Assembly: GCF_002930645.1 (NCBI RefSeq)
Contig: NZ_PSNW01000011.1
Location: forward strand, 1 to 64,000
Direction of reading: 5' to 3'
Source of the DNA: Solimonas fluminis
GTDB lineage: Bacteria > Pseudomonadota > Gammaproteobacteria > Nevskiales > Nevskiaceae
DNA: 64,000 bases
The position numbers and the translations under genes are program-made. Each line of letters begins with the position of its first letter. Position 1 is the first letter of the stretch. The notes under the pieces were generated by a model. The model made no database searches and was not told the origin of the DNA. It was given only the letters and a program-made list of their open reading frames with translations. Positions 27,343 through 40,127 of the stretch are shown here, piece by piece.

Positions 27343-27988
27343 GGCCCCTTCCCCCTTCGATCTGCGCGCGCTGCGCCTGCAGGCCCGCCAGCGAGAACGC
27401 GGCGATATGCGCCGCCAGCCGCTCGAATTCCTCCGGCTCGTAGCTTTGGGGCGCGATGCGCCGCACCAACGGCTGCGCCACCAGGTAGAACAAGCATTGC
27501 GCCAGCAGGCTGAAGACCGCGCGGCGCAGTTGTTCCGGGCCCGCCTTCGGCCCGAGGAAGCCGCTCACCACGGCAGAAAGCTGCATGAACTGGGGCCGGC
27601 TGACCTCGTCGATCATCAGGTCCAGCGCCGGCGTGGGGTTGAGCATCTCGCGCACCAGCAGGCGCGGCAGCAGCGCATGCTCGTCGGCCGCCAGGAAGCG
27701 CCCCAGCAGGCTGCGCACCACTTCGCGCAGCAGCGCGGCCGGGTCCGGCGGCGCGGCGGCGGGCAAGGGATGGCGGCCGATCAGCCGCCGTGCCTGGTCG
27801 CGCAGCACCTCGACGTAGAGCTGTTCCTTGCCGCCGAAGTGATAGTTGATCGCCGCGAGATTGACCCCGGCGCGGGCCGCGATGTCCCGCACCCGGGCGA
27901 GCTGCAGGCCCTGCTCGGCGAAGACCGGCGCGGCGGCATCCAGCAGGGCCTGGCGGGTGGTATCAGGCAACGCAGCGGTCCCGGGCAT
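27335..27988 (-). CDS. TetR/AcrR-family regulator, CecR-like, 217 aa
   Basis: The N-terminal helix-turn-helix (LARVRDIAARAGVNLAAINYHFGGKEQLY, residues about 29-57) is followed by a C-terminal ligand domain of the CecR (YbiH, DUF1956) kind. In Escherichia coli, cecR heads the operon cecR-ybhGFSR and represses it. Gene order and overlaps are the same here, so this protein probably represses the exporter and itself through the dyad at 27998-28019. Confidence 0.9.
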   Translation of the reverse strand: MPGTAALPDTTRQALLDAAAPVFAEQGLQLARVRDIAARAGVNLAAINYHFGGKEQLYVEVLRDQARRLIGRHPLPAAAPPDPAALLREVVRSLLGRFLAADEHALLPRLLVREMLNPTPALDLMIDEVSRPQFMQLSAVVSGFLGPKAGPEQLRRAVFSLLAQCLFYLVAQPLVRRIAPQSYEPEEFERLAAHIAAFSLAGLQAQRAQIEGGRGHA

Positions 27989-27997
27989 AAAACACCT

Positions 27998-28019
27998 GTT
28001 TCAAACAGTTGTTTTAAAC
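27998..28019. promoter_or_regulatory. 22-bp dyad operator of the CecR-like repressor
   Basis: GTTTCAAACAGTTGTTTTAAAC is self-complementary at 18 of 22 positions and lies 10 bases upstream of the regulator start in an otherwise GC-rich region. Size, symmetry and position fit a TetR-family operator that also overlaps the promoter. Confidence 0.72.
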
Positions 28020-28055
28020 TAGCCCGAACATGCTCCCGCGTCAAGCCGCGGACGC

Positions 28056-28089
28056 AAAAAGCCCGTGGCCTGAGAAGGCCACGGGCTTT
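28056..28089 (-). terminator. Bidirectional-looking terminator after rplS operon
   Basis: A 13-bp stem AAAGCCCGTGGCC/GGCCACGGGCTTT with a 6-base loop is followed on the minus strand by TTTTTGC. It lies about 110 bases after the rplS stop and ends the rpsP-rimM-trmD-rplS transcript ahead of the cecR operon. The 28090-28197 stretch shows nothing else. Confidence 0.88.
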
Positions 28090-28197
28090 GATACCGCCAT
28101 GAGCTTGCGCTTGCCGCAGGGTCCAGTGACCTGAACCCGACCACTCGCGACGCCAGGATCCCAACTCTATCGGGACCCCGCCACGCTGCCCGGGTCT

Positions 28198-28551
28198 TTA
28201 GTCGAGCTTCTCGGCGATGCGAGCCGCGCGACCGGACAGGTTGCGCAGATAGTAGAGCTTGGCGCGACGCACGTCGCCGCGGCGCTTCACCGCGATCTCG
28301 GCAACCTGCGGGCTGTAGGTCTGGAACACGCGCTCCACACCTTCGCCGTGGCTGGTCTTGCGCACGGTGAACGCGGAGTGCAGGCCGCGGCTCTTGATGG
28401 CGATGACCACGCCCTCGAAAGCCTGCAGACGCTCGCGGTCGCCTTCCTTCACCTTCACCTTGACCTCGACCGTGTCGCCGGGACGGAAGTCCGGGACCTT
28501 CTTGGTCATCTGATCCGCTTCGACCGCGGCAATGATCTTGTTCGCATTCAT
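28198..28551 (-). CDS. rplS: 50S ribosomal protein L19, 117 aa
   Basis: Full-length L19 of the large ribosomal subunit. It has [24 protein letters not shown]-like and [12 protein letters not shown] motifs and the C-terminal [18 protein letters not shown]. It is last in the conserved rpsP-rimM-trmD-rplS operon, 15 bases after trmD. Confidence 0.99.
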   Translation of the reverse strand: MNANKIIAAVEADQMTKKVPDFRPGDTVEVKVKVKEGDRERLQAFEGVVIAIKSRGLHSAFTVRKTSHGEGVERVFQTYSPQVAEIAVKRRGDVRRAKLYYLRNLSGRAARIAEKLD

Positions 28552-28566
28552 CGTCGTTACCTCACC

Positions 28567-29304
28567 TCATGTTCGCTGTTCCGAGATGAATTCCCGGAGC
28601 AACACCTTCAATTCCTTGTCCAGCTCAATCCCGTCCAGCAGGTCGGGCCGCTTGAGCCAGGTCTGTCCCAGCGCCTGCTTCAACCGCCACCGCGCCACCT
28701 TGGCGTGGTCACCACCCAGCAGCACCTCCGGCACCCGCTCCCCGCGCCATTGCTCCGGCCGCGTGTAGTGCGGATGGTCCAGCAGGCCGCTGGAGAACGA
28801 GTCGGCTGCCGCCGAACCCTCGTGTCCCAGCACCCCGGGCAGCAGCCGCGCAATTGCGTCCACCACCACCATCGCCGCCAGTTCGCCGCCGGACATCACG
28901 AAATCGCCCAGCGACAACTCGAAATCCACTTCCGAGCGGATCAGGCGCTCGTCGAGCCCCTCGTACCGCCCGCACAGCAACACCAGTCCCTCTTCCCGCG
29001 ACAGGCGCTCCGCCCAGCCCTGGCTGAAGCGTTCGCCCTGCGGCGAGAGATACGCCACCCTCGCCTGCGGCTGCGATGCCTTGGCATCGCGGATCGCATG
29101 GGCCAGCGGCTCGGCTTCCATCACCATGCCGGGACCGCCGCCGTAAGGCCGATCGTCGACCTTGCGCCACTTGTTCGTGCTGTAGTCGCGCAAGTTGCGC
29201 GTCGCCAGCTGCAGCTGTCCGCGTTCTGCCGCGATCCGCGGCATCCCGTGCTGCGTGACCTGCTCCACCCATTCGGGGAACAGCGTCAGGACTTCAATCT
29301 TCAT
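28567..29304 (-). CDS. trmD: tRNA (guanine-N1)-methyltransferase TrmD, 245 aa
   Basis: Methylates G37 of tRNAs with S-adenosylmethionine. The trefoil-knot SPOUT motifs are present: RPYGGGPGMVM near residues 52-62, LCGRYEGLDERLI near 111-123 and the SGGELAAMV segment. Its start overlaps the rimM end by 11 bases, so translation is coupled. Confidence 0.99.
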   Translation of the reverse strand: MKIEVLTLFPEWVEQVTQHGMPRIAAERGQLQLATRNLRDYSTNKWRKVDDRPYGGGPGMVMEAEPLAHAIRDAKASQPQARVAYLSPQGERFSQGWAERLSREEGLVLLCGRYEGLDERLIRSEVDFELSLGDFVMSGGELAAMVVVDAIARLLPGVLGHEGSAAADSFSSGLLDHPHYTRPEQWRGERVPEVLLGGDHAKVARWRLKQALGQTWLKRPDLLDGIELDKELKVLLREFISEQRT

Positions 29305-29821
29305 CGTAGTCCGGATGCCAGTCGCAGACGATGCGGCCCGCTTCCAGATCCACTGCCTTGACGATGTGCTCCTTGACGAAGGGAATCAGCCGCTCCTTCC
29401 CGCCGTCCCGCAGCACCATCACGTCCTGGGCACCGTTGCTGGTCATGTCCTCGACCTGGCCCAGCGCAACGCCCTGCGTGCTCTCCACCTTCGCGCCGAT
29501 CAGGTCGATCCAGTAGTACTGCCCCTCGGGCAGCCTCGGCATCGACTCGCGATCCACCTGGATCTCCGCGCCCATCAGCCCTGCGGCGACGTCGCGGTCC
29601 GTGATCGGCTGGCCGTCCGCTCCACTGATGTAGGCCACCAGGGAGCGGGCATGCTCGTGGGTCTCCAGCACTTTCGCCTCGAATCCCGCGCCGTGGGCAA
29701 TCCACCAGCGGCGGTAGTCGAAGATGTTCTCGATCGGGCGGGTCAGGGACCAGACCTTGATCCCGCCCCGCACGCCGTGAACCCCGGCGACGCGGCCCAG
29801 CGTCACCCGGCGCACCGTCAT
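29294..29821 (-). CDS. rimM: Ribosome maturation factor RimM, 175 aa
   Basis: The N-terminal RimM domain (LGRVAGVHGVRGGIKVWSLT) and C-terminal PRC-barrel (YYWIDLIGAKVES...IPFVKEHIVKAVDLEAGRI) are intact. It assists assembly of the 30S head next to S19. It lies 4 bases after rpsP and overlaps trmD. Confidence 0.98.
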   Translation of the reverse strand: MTVRRVTLGRVAGVHGVRGGIKVWSLTRPIENIFDYRRWWIAHGAGFEAKVLETHEHARSLVAYISGADGQPITDRDVAAGLMGAEIQVDRESMPRLPEGQYYWIDLIGAKVESTQGVALGQVEDMTSNGAQDVMVLRDGGKERLIPFVKEHIVKAVDLEAGRIVCDWHPDYDED

Positions 29822-29825
29822 CAGC

Positions 29826-30071
29826 TCAGGCGGCCTTGGCCGACTTCAGCAGGAACGCCACGCGGTCGGAGGTCTGCGCACCGTTCTTCTGGTAGTGCTC
29901 GACGCGGCCGAGGTCGACAACGAGCTTCTGCTCGGCGCCGCTGGCATTCGGGTTGTAGTGGCCCAGGCGCTCGATGAAGCGGCCGTCACGGGCGCTGCTC
30001 TTCTCGGTCGCAACGACGTGATAGAACGGGCGCTTCTTGGCGCCAGCGCGGGCAAGACGGATGGTTACCAT
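29826..30071 (-). CDS. rpsP: 30S ribosomal protein S16, 81 aa
   Basis: Complete S16: [20 protein letters not shown], then [11 protein letters not shown] and [19 protein letters not shown]. First gene of the operon with rimM-trmD-rplS; its promoter must lie in 30072-30373. Confidence 0.99.
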   Translation of the reverse strand: MVTIRLARAGAKKRPFYHVVATEKSSARDGRFIERLGHYNPNASGAEQKLVVDLGRVEHYQKNGAQTSDRVAFLLKSAKAA

Positions 30072-30373
30072 GCTTGATCTTCCAGATAAAAATTGAACGG
30101 CCCGGGACCTCCCGAGCCGTTGAAGGGCGCGTATTGTAGCGATTTCCTCACAAATTTCCAGCTTTCCCGTAACTTGCGAGCGACGGGGGCGAAATTTGTG
30201 CCTGCGGCCGGCACCCTCCGGTTAGTTATTGATTATATTACGAAGCTACTGGCCGACCGGGGGTTAGGCCAGTCTGCCCCTCCTGCCAGGCCTTTTGCAT
30301 GAGCCGCAGCGCCGGGCCCTGGATCAGGGCCGCGCACACGGACAGCGCCGGCCTCCCCCGCGGAAACCGACGG
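30072..30373. promoter_or_regulatory. Divergent promoter region of rpsP and the phosphorelay operon
   Basis: This 302-base stretch has no convincing gene. Features are an inverted repeat CACAAATTT (30149-30157)/AAATTTGTG (30192-30200) and an AT-rich patch (GTTAGTTATTGATTATATTACG, about 30222-30243), both plausible promoter material for one or the other direction. An in-frame ATG at 30299 could extend the phosphorelay gene by 25 codons. Confidence 0.45.
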
Positions 30374-31087
30374 ATGAATGCAGAAGCTGGAACCGAGGCC
30401 ATGGACTGCCTAGTAATCGATGCGGATGCGGTCAGCCGCCGGCTGGCCGGCCTGCTGCTGAAACGCCTGGGCTACACCTCCGCGGTTTCCGTCGGGACCG
30501 CCGAAGAGGCCCCGGGCAGCCTTGGAGGCCTGGTCCTGGCCGGGACCGACGACCGTGCCGAGGGCATCGCCGCCCTTCGGTCCCGCATGGACCCCGCCAG
30601 TGGCCAGAGCCGGCTGATCGCCATGGTCGCCGCCGCCTCGGAGGAAGCACGCCGGGCCTGCCTGCGCGCAGGGGCCGACGCGGTACTGGTCAAGCCGCTG
30701 GCGCTGCAGGAGCTGGCAGCGGCGCTGGCCCCTGCCGCGGAAGCCGGCGACTTCAATGCAGAGGCCTGGGGCGAACTGCTGGAAATGTTCGGTGCCGACG
30801 GCGCGGCCCAGTTGGCCGGCGCCGTGATCGACGACCTGCCGGTTCAGCAGCAGCGCATGGCCGCCGCCATCCGCGACCAGGACCTGCCCTCGCTGAAACG
30901 CATCGCCCATGCCCTGCGCGGCGTCAGCCTGCAACTCGGTGCCGGGGCCCTGGCGGAACTCTGCACGCAGGCGGAGGCGGCCGCGGCCGCGGGGCCCGCC
31001 AGCACCGCAACCGAACTCGGCGCCCGCCTGATCGCGCGCCACGAAGCCCTGGCAGAGCGACTGCGCAATGAAACCGCCCGCCGCTGA
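30374..31087 (+). CDS. Pseudo-receiver plus Hpt phosphotransfer protein, 237 aa
   Basis: Residues about 12-125 resemble a response-regulator receiver: the acidic pair IDAD at the first strand and the conserved VKPL lysine are kept. At the phosphorylation strand the sequence is LVLAGTDD, with Ala56 in place of the aspartate. Residues about 135-225 form an Hpt domain with the phosphorylatable His179 in [14 protein letters not shown]. The protein is thus likely a phosphotransfer relay that cannot accept phosphate on its own receiver. It overlaps the CHASE kinase gene by 20 bases and lies upstream of a kinase whose own Hpt histidine is missing. The start is uncertain: 30299, 30374 or 30404. Confidence 0.75.
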   Translation: MNAEAGTEAMDCLVIDADAVSRRLAGLLLKRLGYTSAVSVGTAEEAPGSLGGLVLAGTDDRAEGIAALRSRMDPASGQSRLIAMVAAASEEARRACLRAGADAVLVKPLALQELAAALAPAAEAGDFNAEAWGELLEMFGADGAAQLAGAVIDDLPVQQQRMAAAIRDQDLPSLKRIAHALRGVSLQLGAGALAELCTQAEAAAAAGPASTATELGARLIARHEALAERLRNETARR

Positions 31088-33694
31088 ACCCGTCTCCACC
31101 CGCCTGTCCCCCCTCGCAGGAGGGCTCATCGCCCTGGTGCTGCTGGCGAGCCTGCTGATGGCCGTGCAGACCGCGCGCATCATCCACCAGCACCAGCAGC
31201 AGCGCTTCGATTCCGAGGTGCGGCTGATCGAATCCTCCATCGGAAGGCGCATGAACGCCTACACCCAGATCATGCGTGGCGGGCGCGGCATGGTAGAAGC
31301 CTCGACGCATGTCAGCCGCGACGACTGGCGTGCCTATGTAACGCCGCTGCAGCTCTACAGGAACTATCCCGGCATCCGCGCGATGACCTTCGTGCCGAAG
31401 CTTTCGCCGGACGCGGCGGCGGCCTTCGTCGAGGGCGTGCGCCGGGAGCCGACCGAGCGCTTCTCGAACCCGCTGGTCCTGCGGGAATTCAAGCTGCGCC
31501 CGCCGCCGCCGCCGATCAAGCCCGTCGACTCTCCATTCCATGCTCCGGTCTACTACACCGAGCCACTCACCCCCGAGAGCGAACGCGGCATCGGCATCGA
31601 CATGATGCGGGACGCCGACCGCCGTGCCGCCCTCGAAGCGGCCGCCGCGACGGGCGACGCGGTCCTTGCGCCCCGCGTGCGCATCCTGAGCCAGACCGGC
31701 ACGCGGGTGGGCTTCATCGCCTACGTGCCGATCTTCAAGGACCGGCAGCACTTCGGCTGGATCTCGGCAACCTTCCATGCCCAGGCGTTCATGCAGGGGC
31801 TCCTGGGCGGCGACAGTAGCAGCCTGGCCTTCGAGGTCTTCGACGGGGACACTACCGACACCGGCGCCCTGCTCTATTCGTCCGACGGCGTCACGCCGGA
31901 GGGAGACCCGCTGCCGCTGCCGCCCGACGCAGAAGCCCAGTTCGAAACCTCCCGGACCCTGCAGATGCCGGGGCGCCAGTGGACGGTCCACTTCCGTAGC
32001 AGGCCCGGGTTCGCGACGCTGTCAGAGCAGGCGACGCCCTGGCTGGTCGCGCTGGGCGGCCTGATGGCCAGCCTGCTGCTCTATCTCTTCGCCCGCGGCG
32101 GCGCGCGCTGGCGAGCCCAGGCTGCCGCGCTGGAACAGGCCCAGGCCGCCGTGGAGGCCGCGACGCAGGCCAAGAGCGACTTCCTGGCCAACATGAGCCA
32201 CGAAATCCGCACGCCGCTGAATGCCATCCTCGGCACCGCGGAACTGCTGGGCGACACGGCACTGGACGCGTCCCAGCGGCAAAGCCTGGATACCATCACC
32301 CAGAGCGGCGATCACCTGCTGGGCGTGATCGACGACATCCTCGATTTCACCAAGGTCGAGGCGGGCATGCTGGAACTGGACGAGCAGGTATTCGAACTGC
32401 GCCGCATCGTGGAGGAGACCCTGGAACTGGTGGGCACGCGCACCGCGCAGAAGGGCCTGGACCTGGGCTGCGAATTCGCGCCCGGCACCCCGGAGATGAT
32501 CAGGGCCGACCGCAGCCGCGTGCGGCAGATCCTGGCGAACTACCTGTCCAATGCCGTCAAGTTCACCGAGCAGGGCGAGATCGCGGTCTCGGTCAGCGCC
32601 GAGATGCTGGAGCCGCAGCGGCATCGTATCCACGTCAGAGTGCGCGACACCGGCATCGGCATCCCGCCCGACCGCCTCGACCGCCTGTTCAAGACCTTCA
32701 GCCAGGTGGATGCCTCCACCACGCGCCGCTACGGCGGCAGCGGCCTCGGCCTGGCCATCAGCAAGCGCCTGGCGGAGCTGATGGGCGGCGGCGTGGCCGT
32801 GGAGAGCCGCCCGGGCGAGGGCTCGGTGTTCTCCTTCAGCTTCATCGCCGGCAGCGATCCGGCCTGGCGGGCACCGCCGCCGGCCGACGCCAGCAGGCTT
32901 GCCGGAAAGCGATTGCTGGTGGTCGACGACAACGACACCAATCGCCGCATCCTGCGCGCCGCGGCACAGGAATGGGGAATGCAGGTCACCGATACGGCCT
33001 CGCCGCAGGAGGCGCTGGCGCTGATCCGCGGCGGTGCGGGCTTCGACTCCGCGATCATCGATTTCCTGATGCCCGAGATGGACGGTGCCGCGCTGGCGGC
33101 CACGTTGCGCCAGGAATGCGGCAGCGCCTGCCCGCGCCTGATGCTGCTGAGCAGCGTGCGCCAAAGCACGCAGTCGCAGCCGGTGTTCGACCTGGTGCGG
33201 TACAAGCCGCTGCGCCGTGCGGGTCTGCTCGATGCGCTGCTTGAACTGATGTCGCTGGGCGATGCCGCGCGGAATGCGCCGGCCGCCGCCTCGCGGCCGG
33301 CGAACGCCGCCGCGGCGCTGCGCGTCCTGGTGGTCGAGGATACGCCGCTGAACCAGCAGGTCGCTCTGCGCATGCTGGAGTCGCTGGGCTACCGCGCCGA
33401 TCTGGCGGAGAATGGCCTGCTCGCCGTCGAAGCCGTGCAGCAGCGCGACTACGACCTGCTGCTGATGGACATGCAGATGCCGGTGATGGACGGCCTGGAG
33501 GCGACGCGCCGGATCCGTGCGCTGGAGAACCGGCCGCAACCGCAGATATTCGCGATGAGCGCCAGCGTGCTCGATCACGAGCGGCAGGCCTGCATCGACG
33601 CCGGCATGAACCGGCACCTGGCCAAGCCCCTGCGCCGGAACGAGCTGGAAAAGGCCCTGCAGGAAGCGGCGAATCACGCAGCCCGGGCCGCGGG

Positions 33695-33698
<4 letters not shown>
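31068..33698 (+). CDS. CHASE-domain hybrid sensor histidine kinase, 876 aa
   Basis: Order: membrane helix (residues about 14-36), periplasmic CHASE sensor (about 60-290, with [10 protein letters not shown] and [11 protein letters not shown]), second helix (about 323-345), HisKA with His378 in [10 protein letters not shown]. An ATPase domain with [10 protein letters not shown] and DTGIGIP follows, then receiver 1 ([11 protein letters not shown]) and receiver 2 ([12 protein letters not shown]). Both receivers keep the acceptor aspartate. No Hpt domain is present, so phosphate probably passes to the Hpt protein encoded just upstream. The gene overlaps its neighbours by 20 and 4 bases. Confidence 0.93.
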
Positions 33699-36861
<3,163 letters not shown>

Positions 36862-36874
<13 letters not shown>

Positions 36875-38229
36875 TCGGGGCCGGCGCCCTGATGGCGCTG
36901 GCCTGCATGCCCCTGCAGGCCGCGGACTTCGCCCTGACGCGCTGGTCGGAGGACCACCGGGATCTTGCCGACCCGGTCCGGCAGGCCACGCCGCTGGACG
37001 CCATCAAGCATCTTGCGCTGGGCGCGAGCCCCGACCGCTACCTGAGTCTCGGCGGACAGCTGCGGCTCAAGGCCGTGGATTTCGACGCACCCCTGTTCGG
37101 CCTGGGCAGCAACGAGGCCGACCGCTACGGGTACCAGCGCGTCAACCTGCACAGCGACTGGCACCTGGGGCCGAACTGGCGCGTATTCGCCGAGGTCGGC
37201 GATGCCCAGGTGCATGGCAAGCGGACGCCGCCCACCCCGGCTGATTCCAATCGCAGCGACCTGCAGCTGGCCTTCGTCGATTTTTCGGCCGCCACGGCCG
37301 GCGGAAAGCTGCTGCTGCGGCTCGGCCGCCAGGAGCTGGCCTTCGACAGCGCGCAGCGCTTCGTCGCCCTGCGCGAGGGCCCCAACGTCCGGCGCGCCTA
37401 CGATGGCGTGCGGCTGGGCTGGTCGGCCGGCGCGCTGGATATCAGCGCCTTCCTGACCGAGCCTGTCGAGATTCGCGACGACGAAGCCTTCGACGACCGC
37501 GACAGCAACGCCATCCGCTTCTCGGGACTGCGCATCCGGCATGGAGCCGGCGAGGCCGTGCAGGTCGATGGCTACTGGTACCGCTACGAGCGCGATGAGG
37601 CTGTATTCGGCGGCGTCCGCGCCGAGGAGCGGCGCAATGTCTTCGGGCTGCAGTCCGCCGGGCGCCGGGGTGCGTTCGACTGGGACGTGGAAGCCGTCTA
37701 CCAGTCCGGCAGCTTCGGGGCCGCAGACGTCCGGGCCTGGGCCTTCGGCAGCATGCTGGGCCTGCGCTTCGGCGCCTGGAGCTGGCAGCCCCGCGCGATG
37801 CTGCAGCTGGACGCCGCGTCGGGCGACCGGCAGCCCGGGGACGGCCGGCTCGAGACCTTCAACCCGCTGTTCTCCCGCGGCTCCTACTTCTCGCAATCGG
37901 GCCTGACGGATTTCTCGAACCTGCTGAACGCCGGCCTGTTCCTGAGTGCCCGCCCGCTGCAGCCTCTCACCCTGGGCATCGGCGGCGGGCGGATGGCAAG
38001 GCAGTCCCGCGATGATGCCGCCTATGCCCAGCCGATGCTGCCGATTCCGGGCTCGAGGAATGGAGAACGGGTCATCGGCAACTACCTGCGCTTCAACGCC
38101 AGCTATCGCTACAACCGGCATCTGACGCTGGCATCCGAGCTGCAGCACTATGTTCCTGCCTCCGGCCTGCGTGCGGCCGGCGCCAGGACGGCGGACTACG
38201 CCGAACTGGTGGTCAAGTTCCTGTTCTGA
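36862..38229 (+). CDS. Alginate-export-type outer-membrane porin, 455 aa
   Basis: A signal peptide (cleavage after PLQA) is followed by many amphipathic beta-strands typical of the AlgE/alginate_exp barrel family, such as YQRVNLHSDWHLGPNWRVFAEVGD and RLGRQELAFDSAQRFVALREGPNVRRAYDGV. The last residue is Phe, usual for BAM-inserted barrels. The substrate is not known; many relatives are generic porins far from alginate genes, and no alginate genes are seen here. It overlaps the end of the kinase gene by 13 bases, so it is part of the phosphorelay operon and may be its output or sensor partner. Confidence 0.85.
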
Positions 38230-38319
38230 ACCACGCCGACGCGTAGTACACTGCCTTCGTAACGCCGGGCGCCGTTGCCCTTCCACGCCCGGCATCCCGG
38301 GAATGCATTCGGAGAATCC

Positions 38320-38961
38320 GTGGGCACCACGGCCACAGCCACCGTCATCATCGCGGACGATCACCCGCTGCTGCGCGTCGCCCTGCGCCTGAACATCGAG
38401 CGCATCGAGCCGTCCGCCCAGGTCATCGAGGTGGATTCGCTGGCGGCGCTGAAGAGCAGCCTGCCCAAGCACCCGGACACCCGGCTGGTGCTGCTGGACC
38501 TCATGATGCCCGATGTCGAGGGGCTGTCCGCCCTCCAGTACCTGCGCCATGAGTGGCCCGAACTGAGAGTGGCGGTGGTCTCGGGCATGGAGGAACGGTC
38601 GTGGGTCCGCTCCGCGGAAGCGCTGGGCGCCGTCGCCTTCATTCCCAAGGCCACGCCAGTGGAACAGACCCAGCAGATCCTGGCCAAGGTCATGTCCGGC
38701 GGCGGCTGGTGGCCGCCGCCGGACACGCTTCCCCCGCCCCCCCCGGACTCGATCGACGCCCGCATCGACCGCCTCTCTCCCCAGGAACTGCGCATTCTCC
38801 TCTACATCAAGGACGGCCGGCTCAACAAGCAGATCGCCGACGAACTGGCGATCCGCGAGTCCACGGTGAAGACCCACATCACCGCACTGCTGCGCAAGCT
38901 CGACCTGCGCAGCCGTACCCAGGCGGCGGTGCTGGCGCAGCGCCTGCTCGCCGGCAACTGA
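38320..38961 (+). CDS. NarL/FixJ-family response regulator, 213 aa
   Basis: The receiver domain (VIIADDHPLLRVAL; acceptor Asp in LVLLDLMMPDVEG; FIPKAT) occupies residues 1-125. A Pro-rich linker and a LuxR-type helix-turn-helix (LSPQELRILLYIKDG...NKQIADELAIRESTVKTH) complete the usual NarL length. The GTG at 38320 is chosen because GGAG lies 6 bases before it; an ATG further upstream would be out of frame. It is the DNA-binding output most likely addressed by the two hybrid kinases and the Hpt protein. It faces the autotransporter region, ending 12 bases from a small minus-strand ORF. Confidence 0.92.
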   Translation: MGTTATATVIIADDHPLLRVALRLNIERIEPSAQVIEVDSLAALKSSLPKHPDTRLVLLDLMMPDVEGLSALQYLRHEWPELRVAVVSGMEERSWVRSAEALGAVAFIPKATPVEQTQQILAKVMSGGGWWPPPDTLPPPPPDSIDARIDRLSPQELRILLYIKDGRLNKQIADELAIRESTVKTHITALLRKLDLRSRTQAAVLAQRLLAGN

Positions 38962-38973
38962 ACGGCGCCGCTC

Positions 38974-39078
38974 CTATCTCAACCGGCGCCGGTCGTTCCT
39001 GATCGCCAGCCAGGCGAGCCCGCCGGCGCCGGCCATCGAGCCCATCAGCAACCCTACCGCCAATCCAAGCCAGAACAT
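38974..39078 (-). CDS. Small single-span membrane protein, 34 aa
   Basis: On the minus strand, GGGAGACCTGCAC precedes an ATG and a 34-codon frame. It encodes one hydrophobic helix with a glycine-rich face, FWLGLAVGLLMGSMAGAGG, then a basic tail (RNDRRRLR) and TAG. It lies 22 bases after the BamE/OmpA lipoprotein gene. The ribosome-binding site, helix and positive-inside tail make a real gene likely. Family unknown. Confidence 0.6.
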   Translation of the reverse strand: MFWLGLAVGLLMGSMAGAGGLAWLAIRNDRRRLR

Positions 39079-39100
39079 GTGCAGGTCTCCCATCGGTCGT

Positions 39101-39946
39101 TCAACCGGCTTTCAGGTAAACGATCACCGACACGCGGCGATCCGGAGTCAGGCAGGCCAGCAACTCGGAGAGCGGTGGCCGCGTCGGGCAGGCTGACAAC
39201 GGCTCGGCATCGCTACGCCCGACCGCCTCGATCATCCCGGGGGCGATGCCCTTGGCGACAAAGGCACCCGCTACCGCCTGCGCGCGATCCAGCGCGCGCG
39301 ATTCCTTGCGCTGCACCGTGCCGATGCGATCCGCATGGCCGACCACAACGATGCGCTGCACCGAGCCTGCCTCGCGCACCGTCCTCGCCACCAGGGCCTT
39401 GAGTCGCGCCCGGTCCGCGGCACGCAGGTCATCCAGGCTGGAGCGCCCGAAGGGGAATACCAGGCCGTCCTCGGACCAGCGATCACCCCTGCTGTCCTCC
39501 GCCGCATCGGCGGCGGCAGAGGCCGCTGCAGGTGCCGCCCCGGCGGCGGCCACCATCGATGACCCTTCCGCCGCCGCACAGGCTTCTGTCTGCCAATGCC
39601 TGCTCCGAACCTTGCCCTGCTCGTCGAACTGGAGCTGGAACTGACACTCGACCAGTCCGATGCCCGCGGCCGGAAACTTGAGGATGTAGTTCCAGTCGCG
39701 CACGGCGAACAGGCCCTCGGTGAAATGGGGGTTGCCGATGAGCTGGCGCACCTGGTCCTTGCTCAGGCCGGGCTGCAGCAGCCGCACCGTGTCGCGCGTC
39801 ACCACGATGCCGTCACGCCGGTACGACGCTTCGCGCGGGGGAAACGAGACGCCCTGGGCATCCGGCCCCTCCCGCGGCGTGCTGCAGGCGGACAGCGTGG
39901 CGCTCAGCACCACGGCCAGGAGGACAAGCGGGTTCTGCTTTTTCAT
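39101..39946 (-). CDS. BamE/OmpA-fusion lipoprotein, TpgA-like autotransporter partner, 281 aa
   Basis: The signal sequence ends in LSAC. A SmpA/OmlA (BamE-like) domain follows at residues about 45-120 (LLQPGLSKDQVRQLIGNPHF), then an Ala-rich linker and an OmpA-like peptidoglycan-binding domain at about 160-281 (VVVGHADRIGT, RAQAVAGAFVAKGI). This fusion is the architecture of TpgA, the Acinetobacter protein encoded beside the trimeric autotransporter AtaA and needed for its surface display. Gene order agrees: autotransporter, 41-residue protein, then this gene. The role here is inferred from family and context. Confidence 0.85.
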   Translation of the reverse strand: MKKQNPLVLLAVVLSATLSACSTPREGPDAQGVSFPPREASYRRDGIVVTRDTVRLLQPGLSKDQVRQLIGNPHFTEGLFAVRDWNYILKFPAAGIGLVECQFQLQFDEQGKVRSRHWQTEACAAAEGSSMVAAAGAAPAAASAAADAAEDSRGDRWSEDGLVFPFGRSSLDDLRAADRARLKALVARTVREAGSVQRIVVVGHADRIGTVQRKESRALDRAQAVAGAFVAKGIAPGMIEAVGRSDAEPLSACPTRPPLSELLACLTPDRRVSVIVYLKAG

Positions 39947-39955
39947 GGAACCTCC

Positions 39956-40081
39956 TCAGCGCAACAGATAGAGCAAGGCCAGGCCGGTGGCCATTCCCAG
40001 TGCATAGCCGTGGATGCCCCAGACGTAGCGCCGCTTGTAGCGCTCCCGTCCGCTGTCATAGTCGTAGTACTTGAGGCTCAT
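39956..40081 (-). CDS. Small single-span membrane protein, 41 aa
   Basis: AGGGTGAT precedes the ATG at 40081. A polar, tyrosine-rich N-terminus (MSLKYYDYDSGRERYKRRYV) is followed by one membrane helix (GYALGMATGLALLYLL). It sits between the giant autotransporter (46 bases away) and the TpgA-like gene (9 bases away), so it should be on the same mRNA. Family unknown. Longer in-frame starts would run into the autotransporter gene and are not favoured. Confidence 0.65.
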   Translation of the reverse strand: MSLKYYDYDSGRERYKRRYVWGIHGYALGMATGLALLYLLR

Positions 40082-40127
40082 CTGGATATCACCCTGATCT
40101 GGTTCTGGTGGGAATGCCGCGTTGCGC

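Noticed and set aside
28056-28089. A small RNA gene at the GC-rich hairpin
   Set aside because: The hairpin has a T-run on the minus strand at the expected place after rplS and is explained as a terminator.
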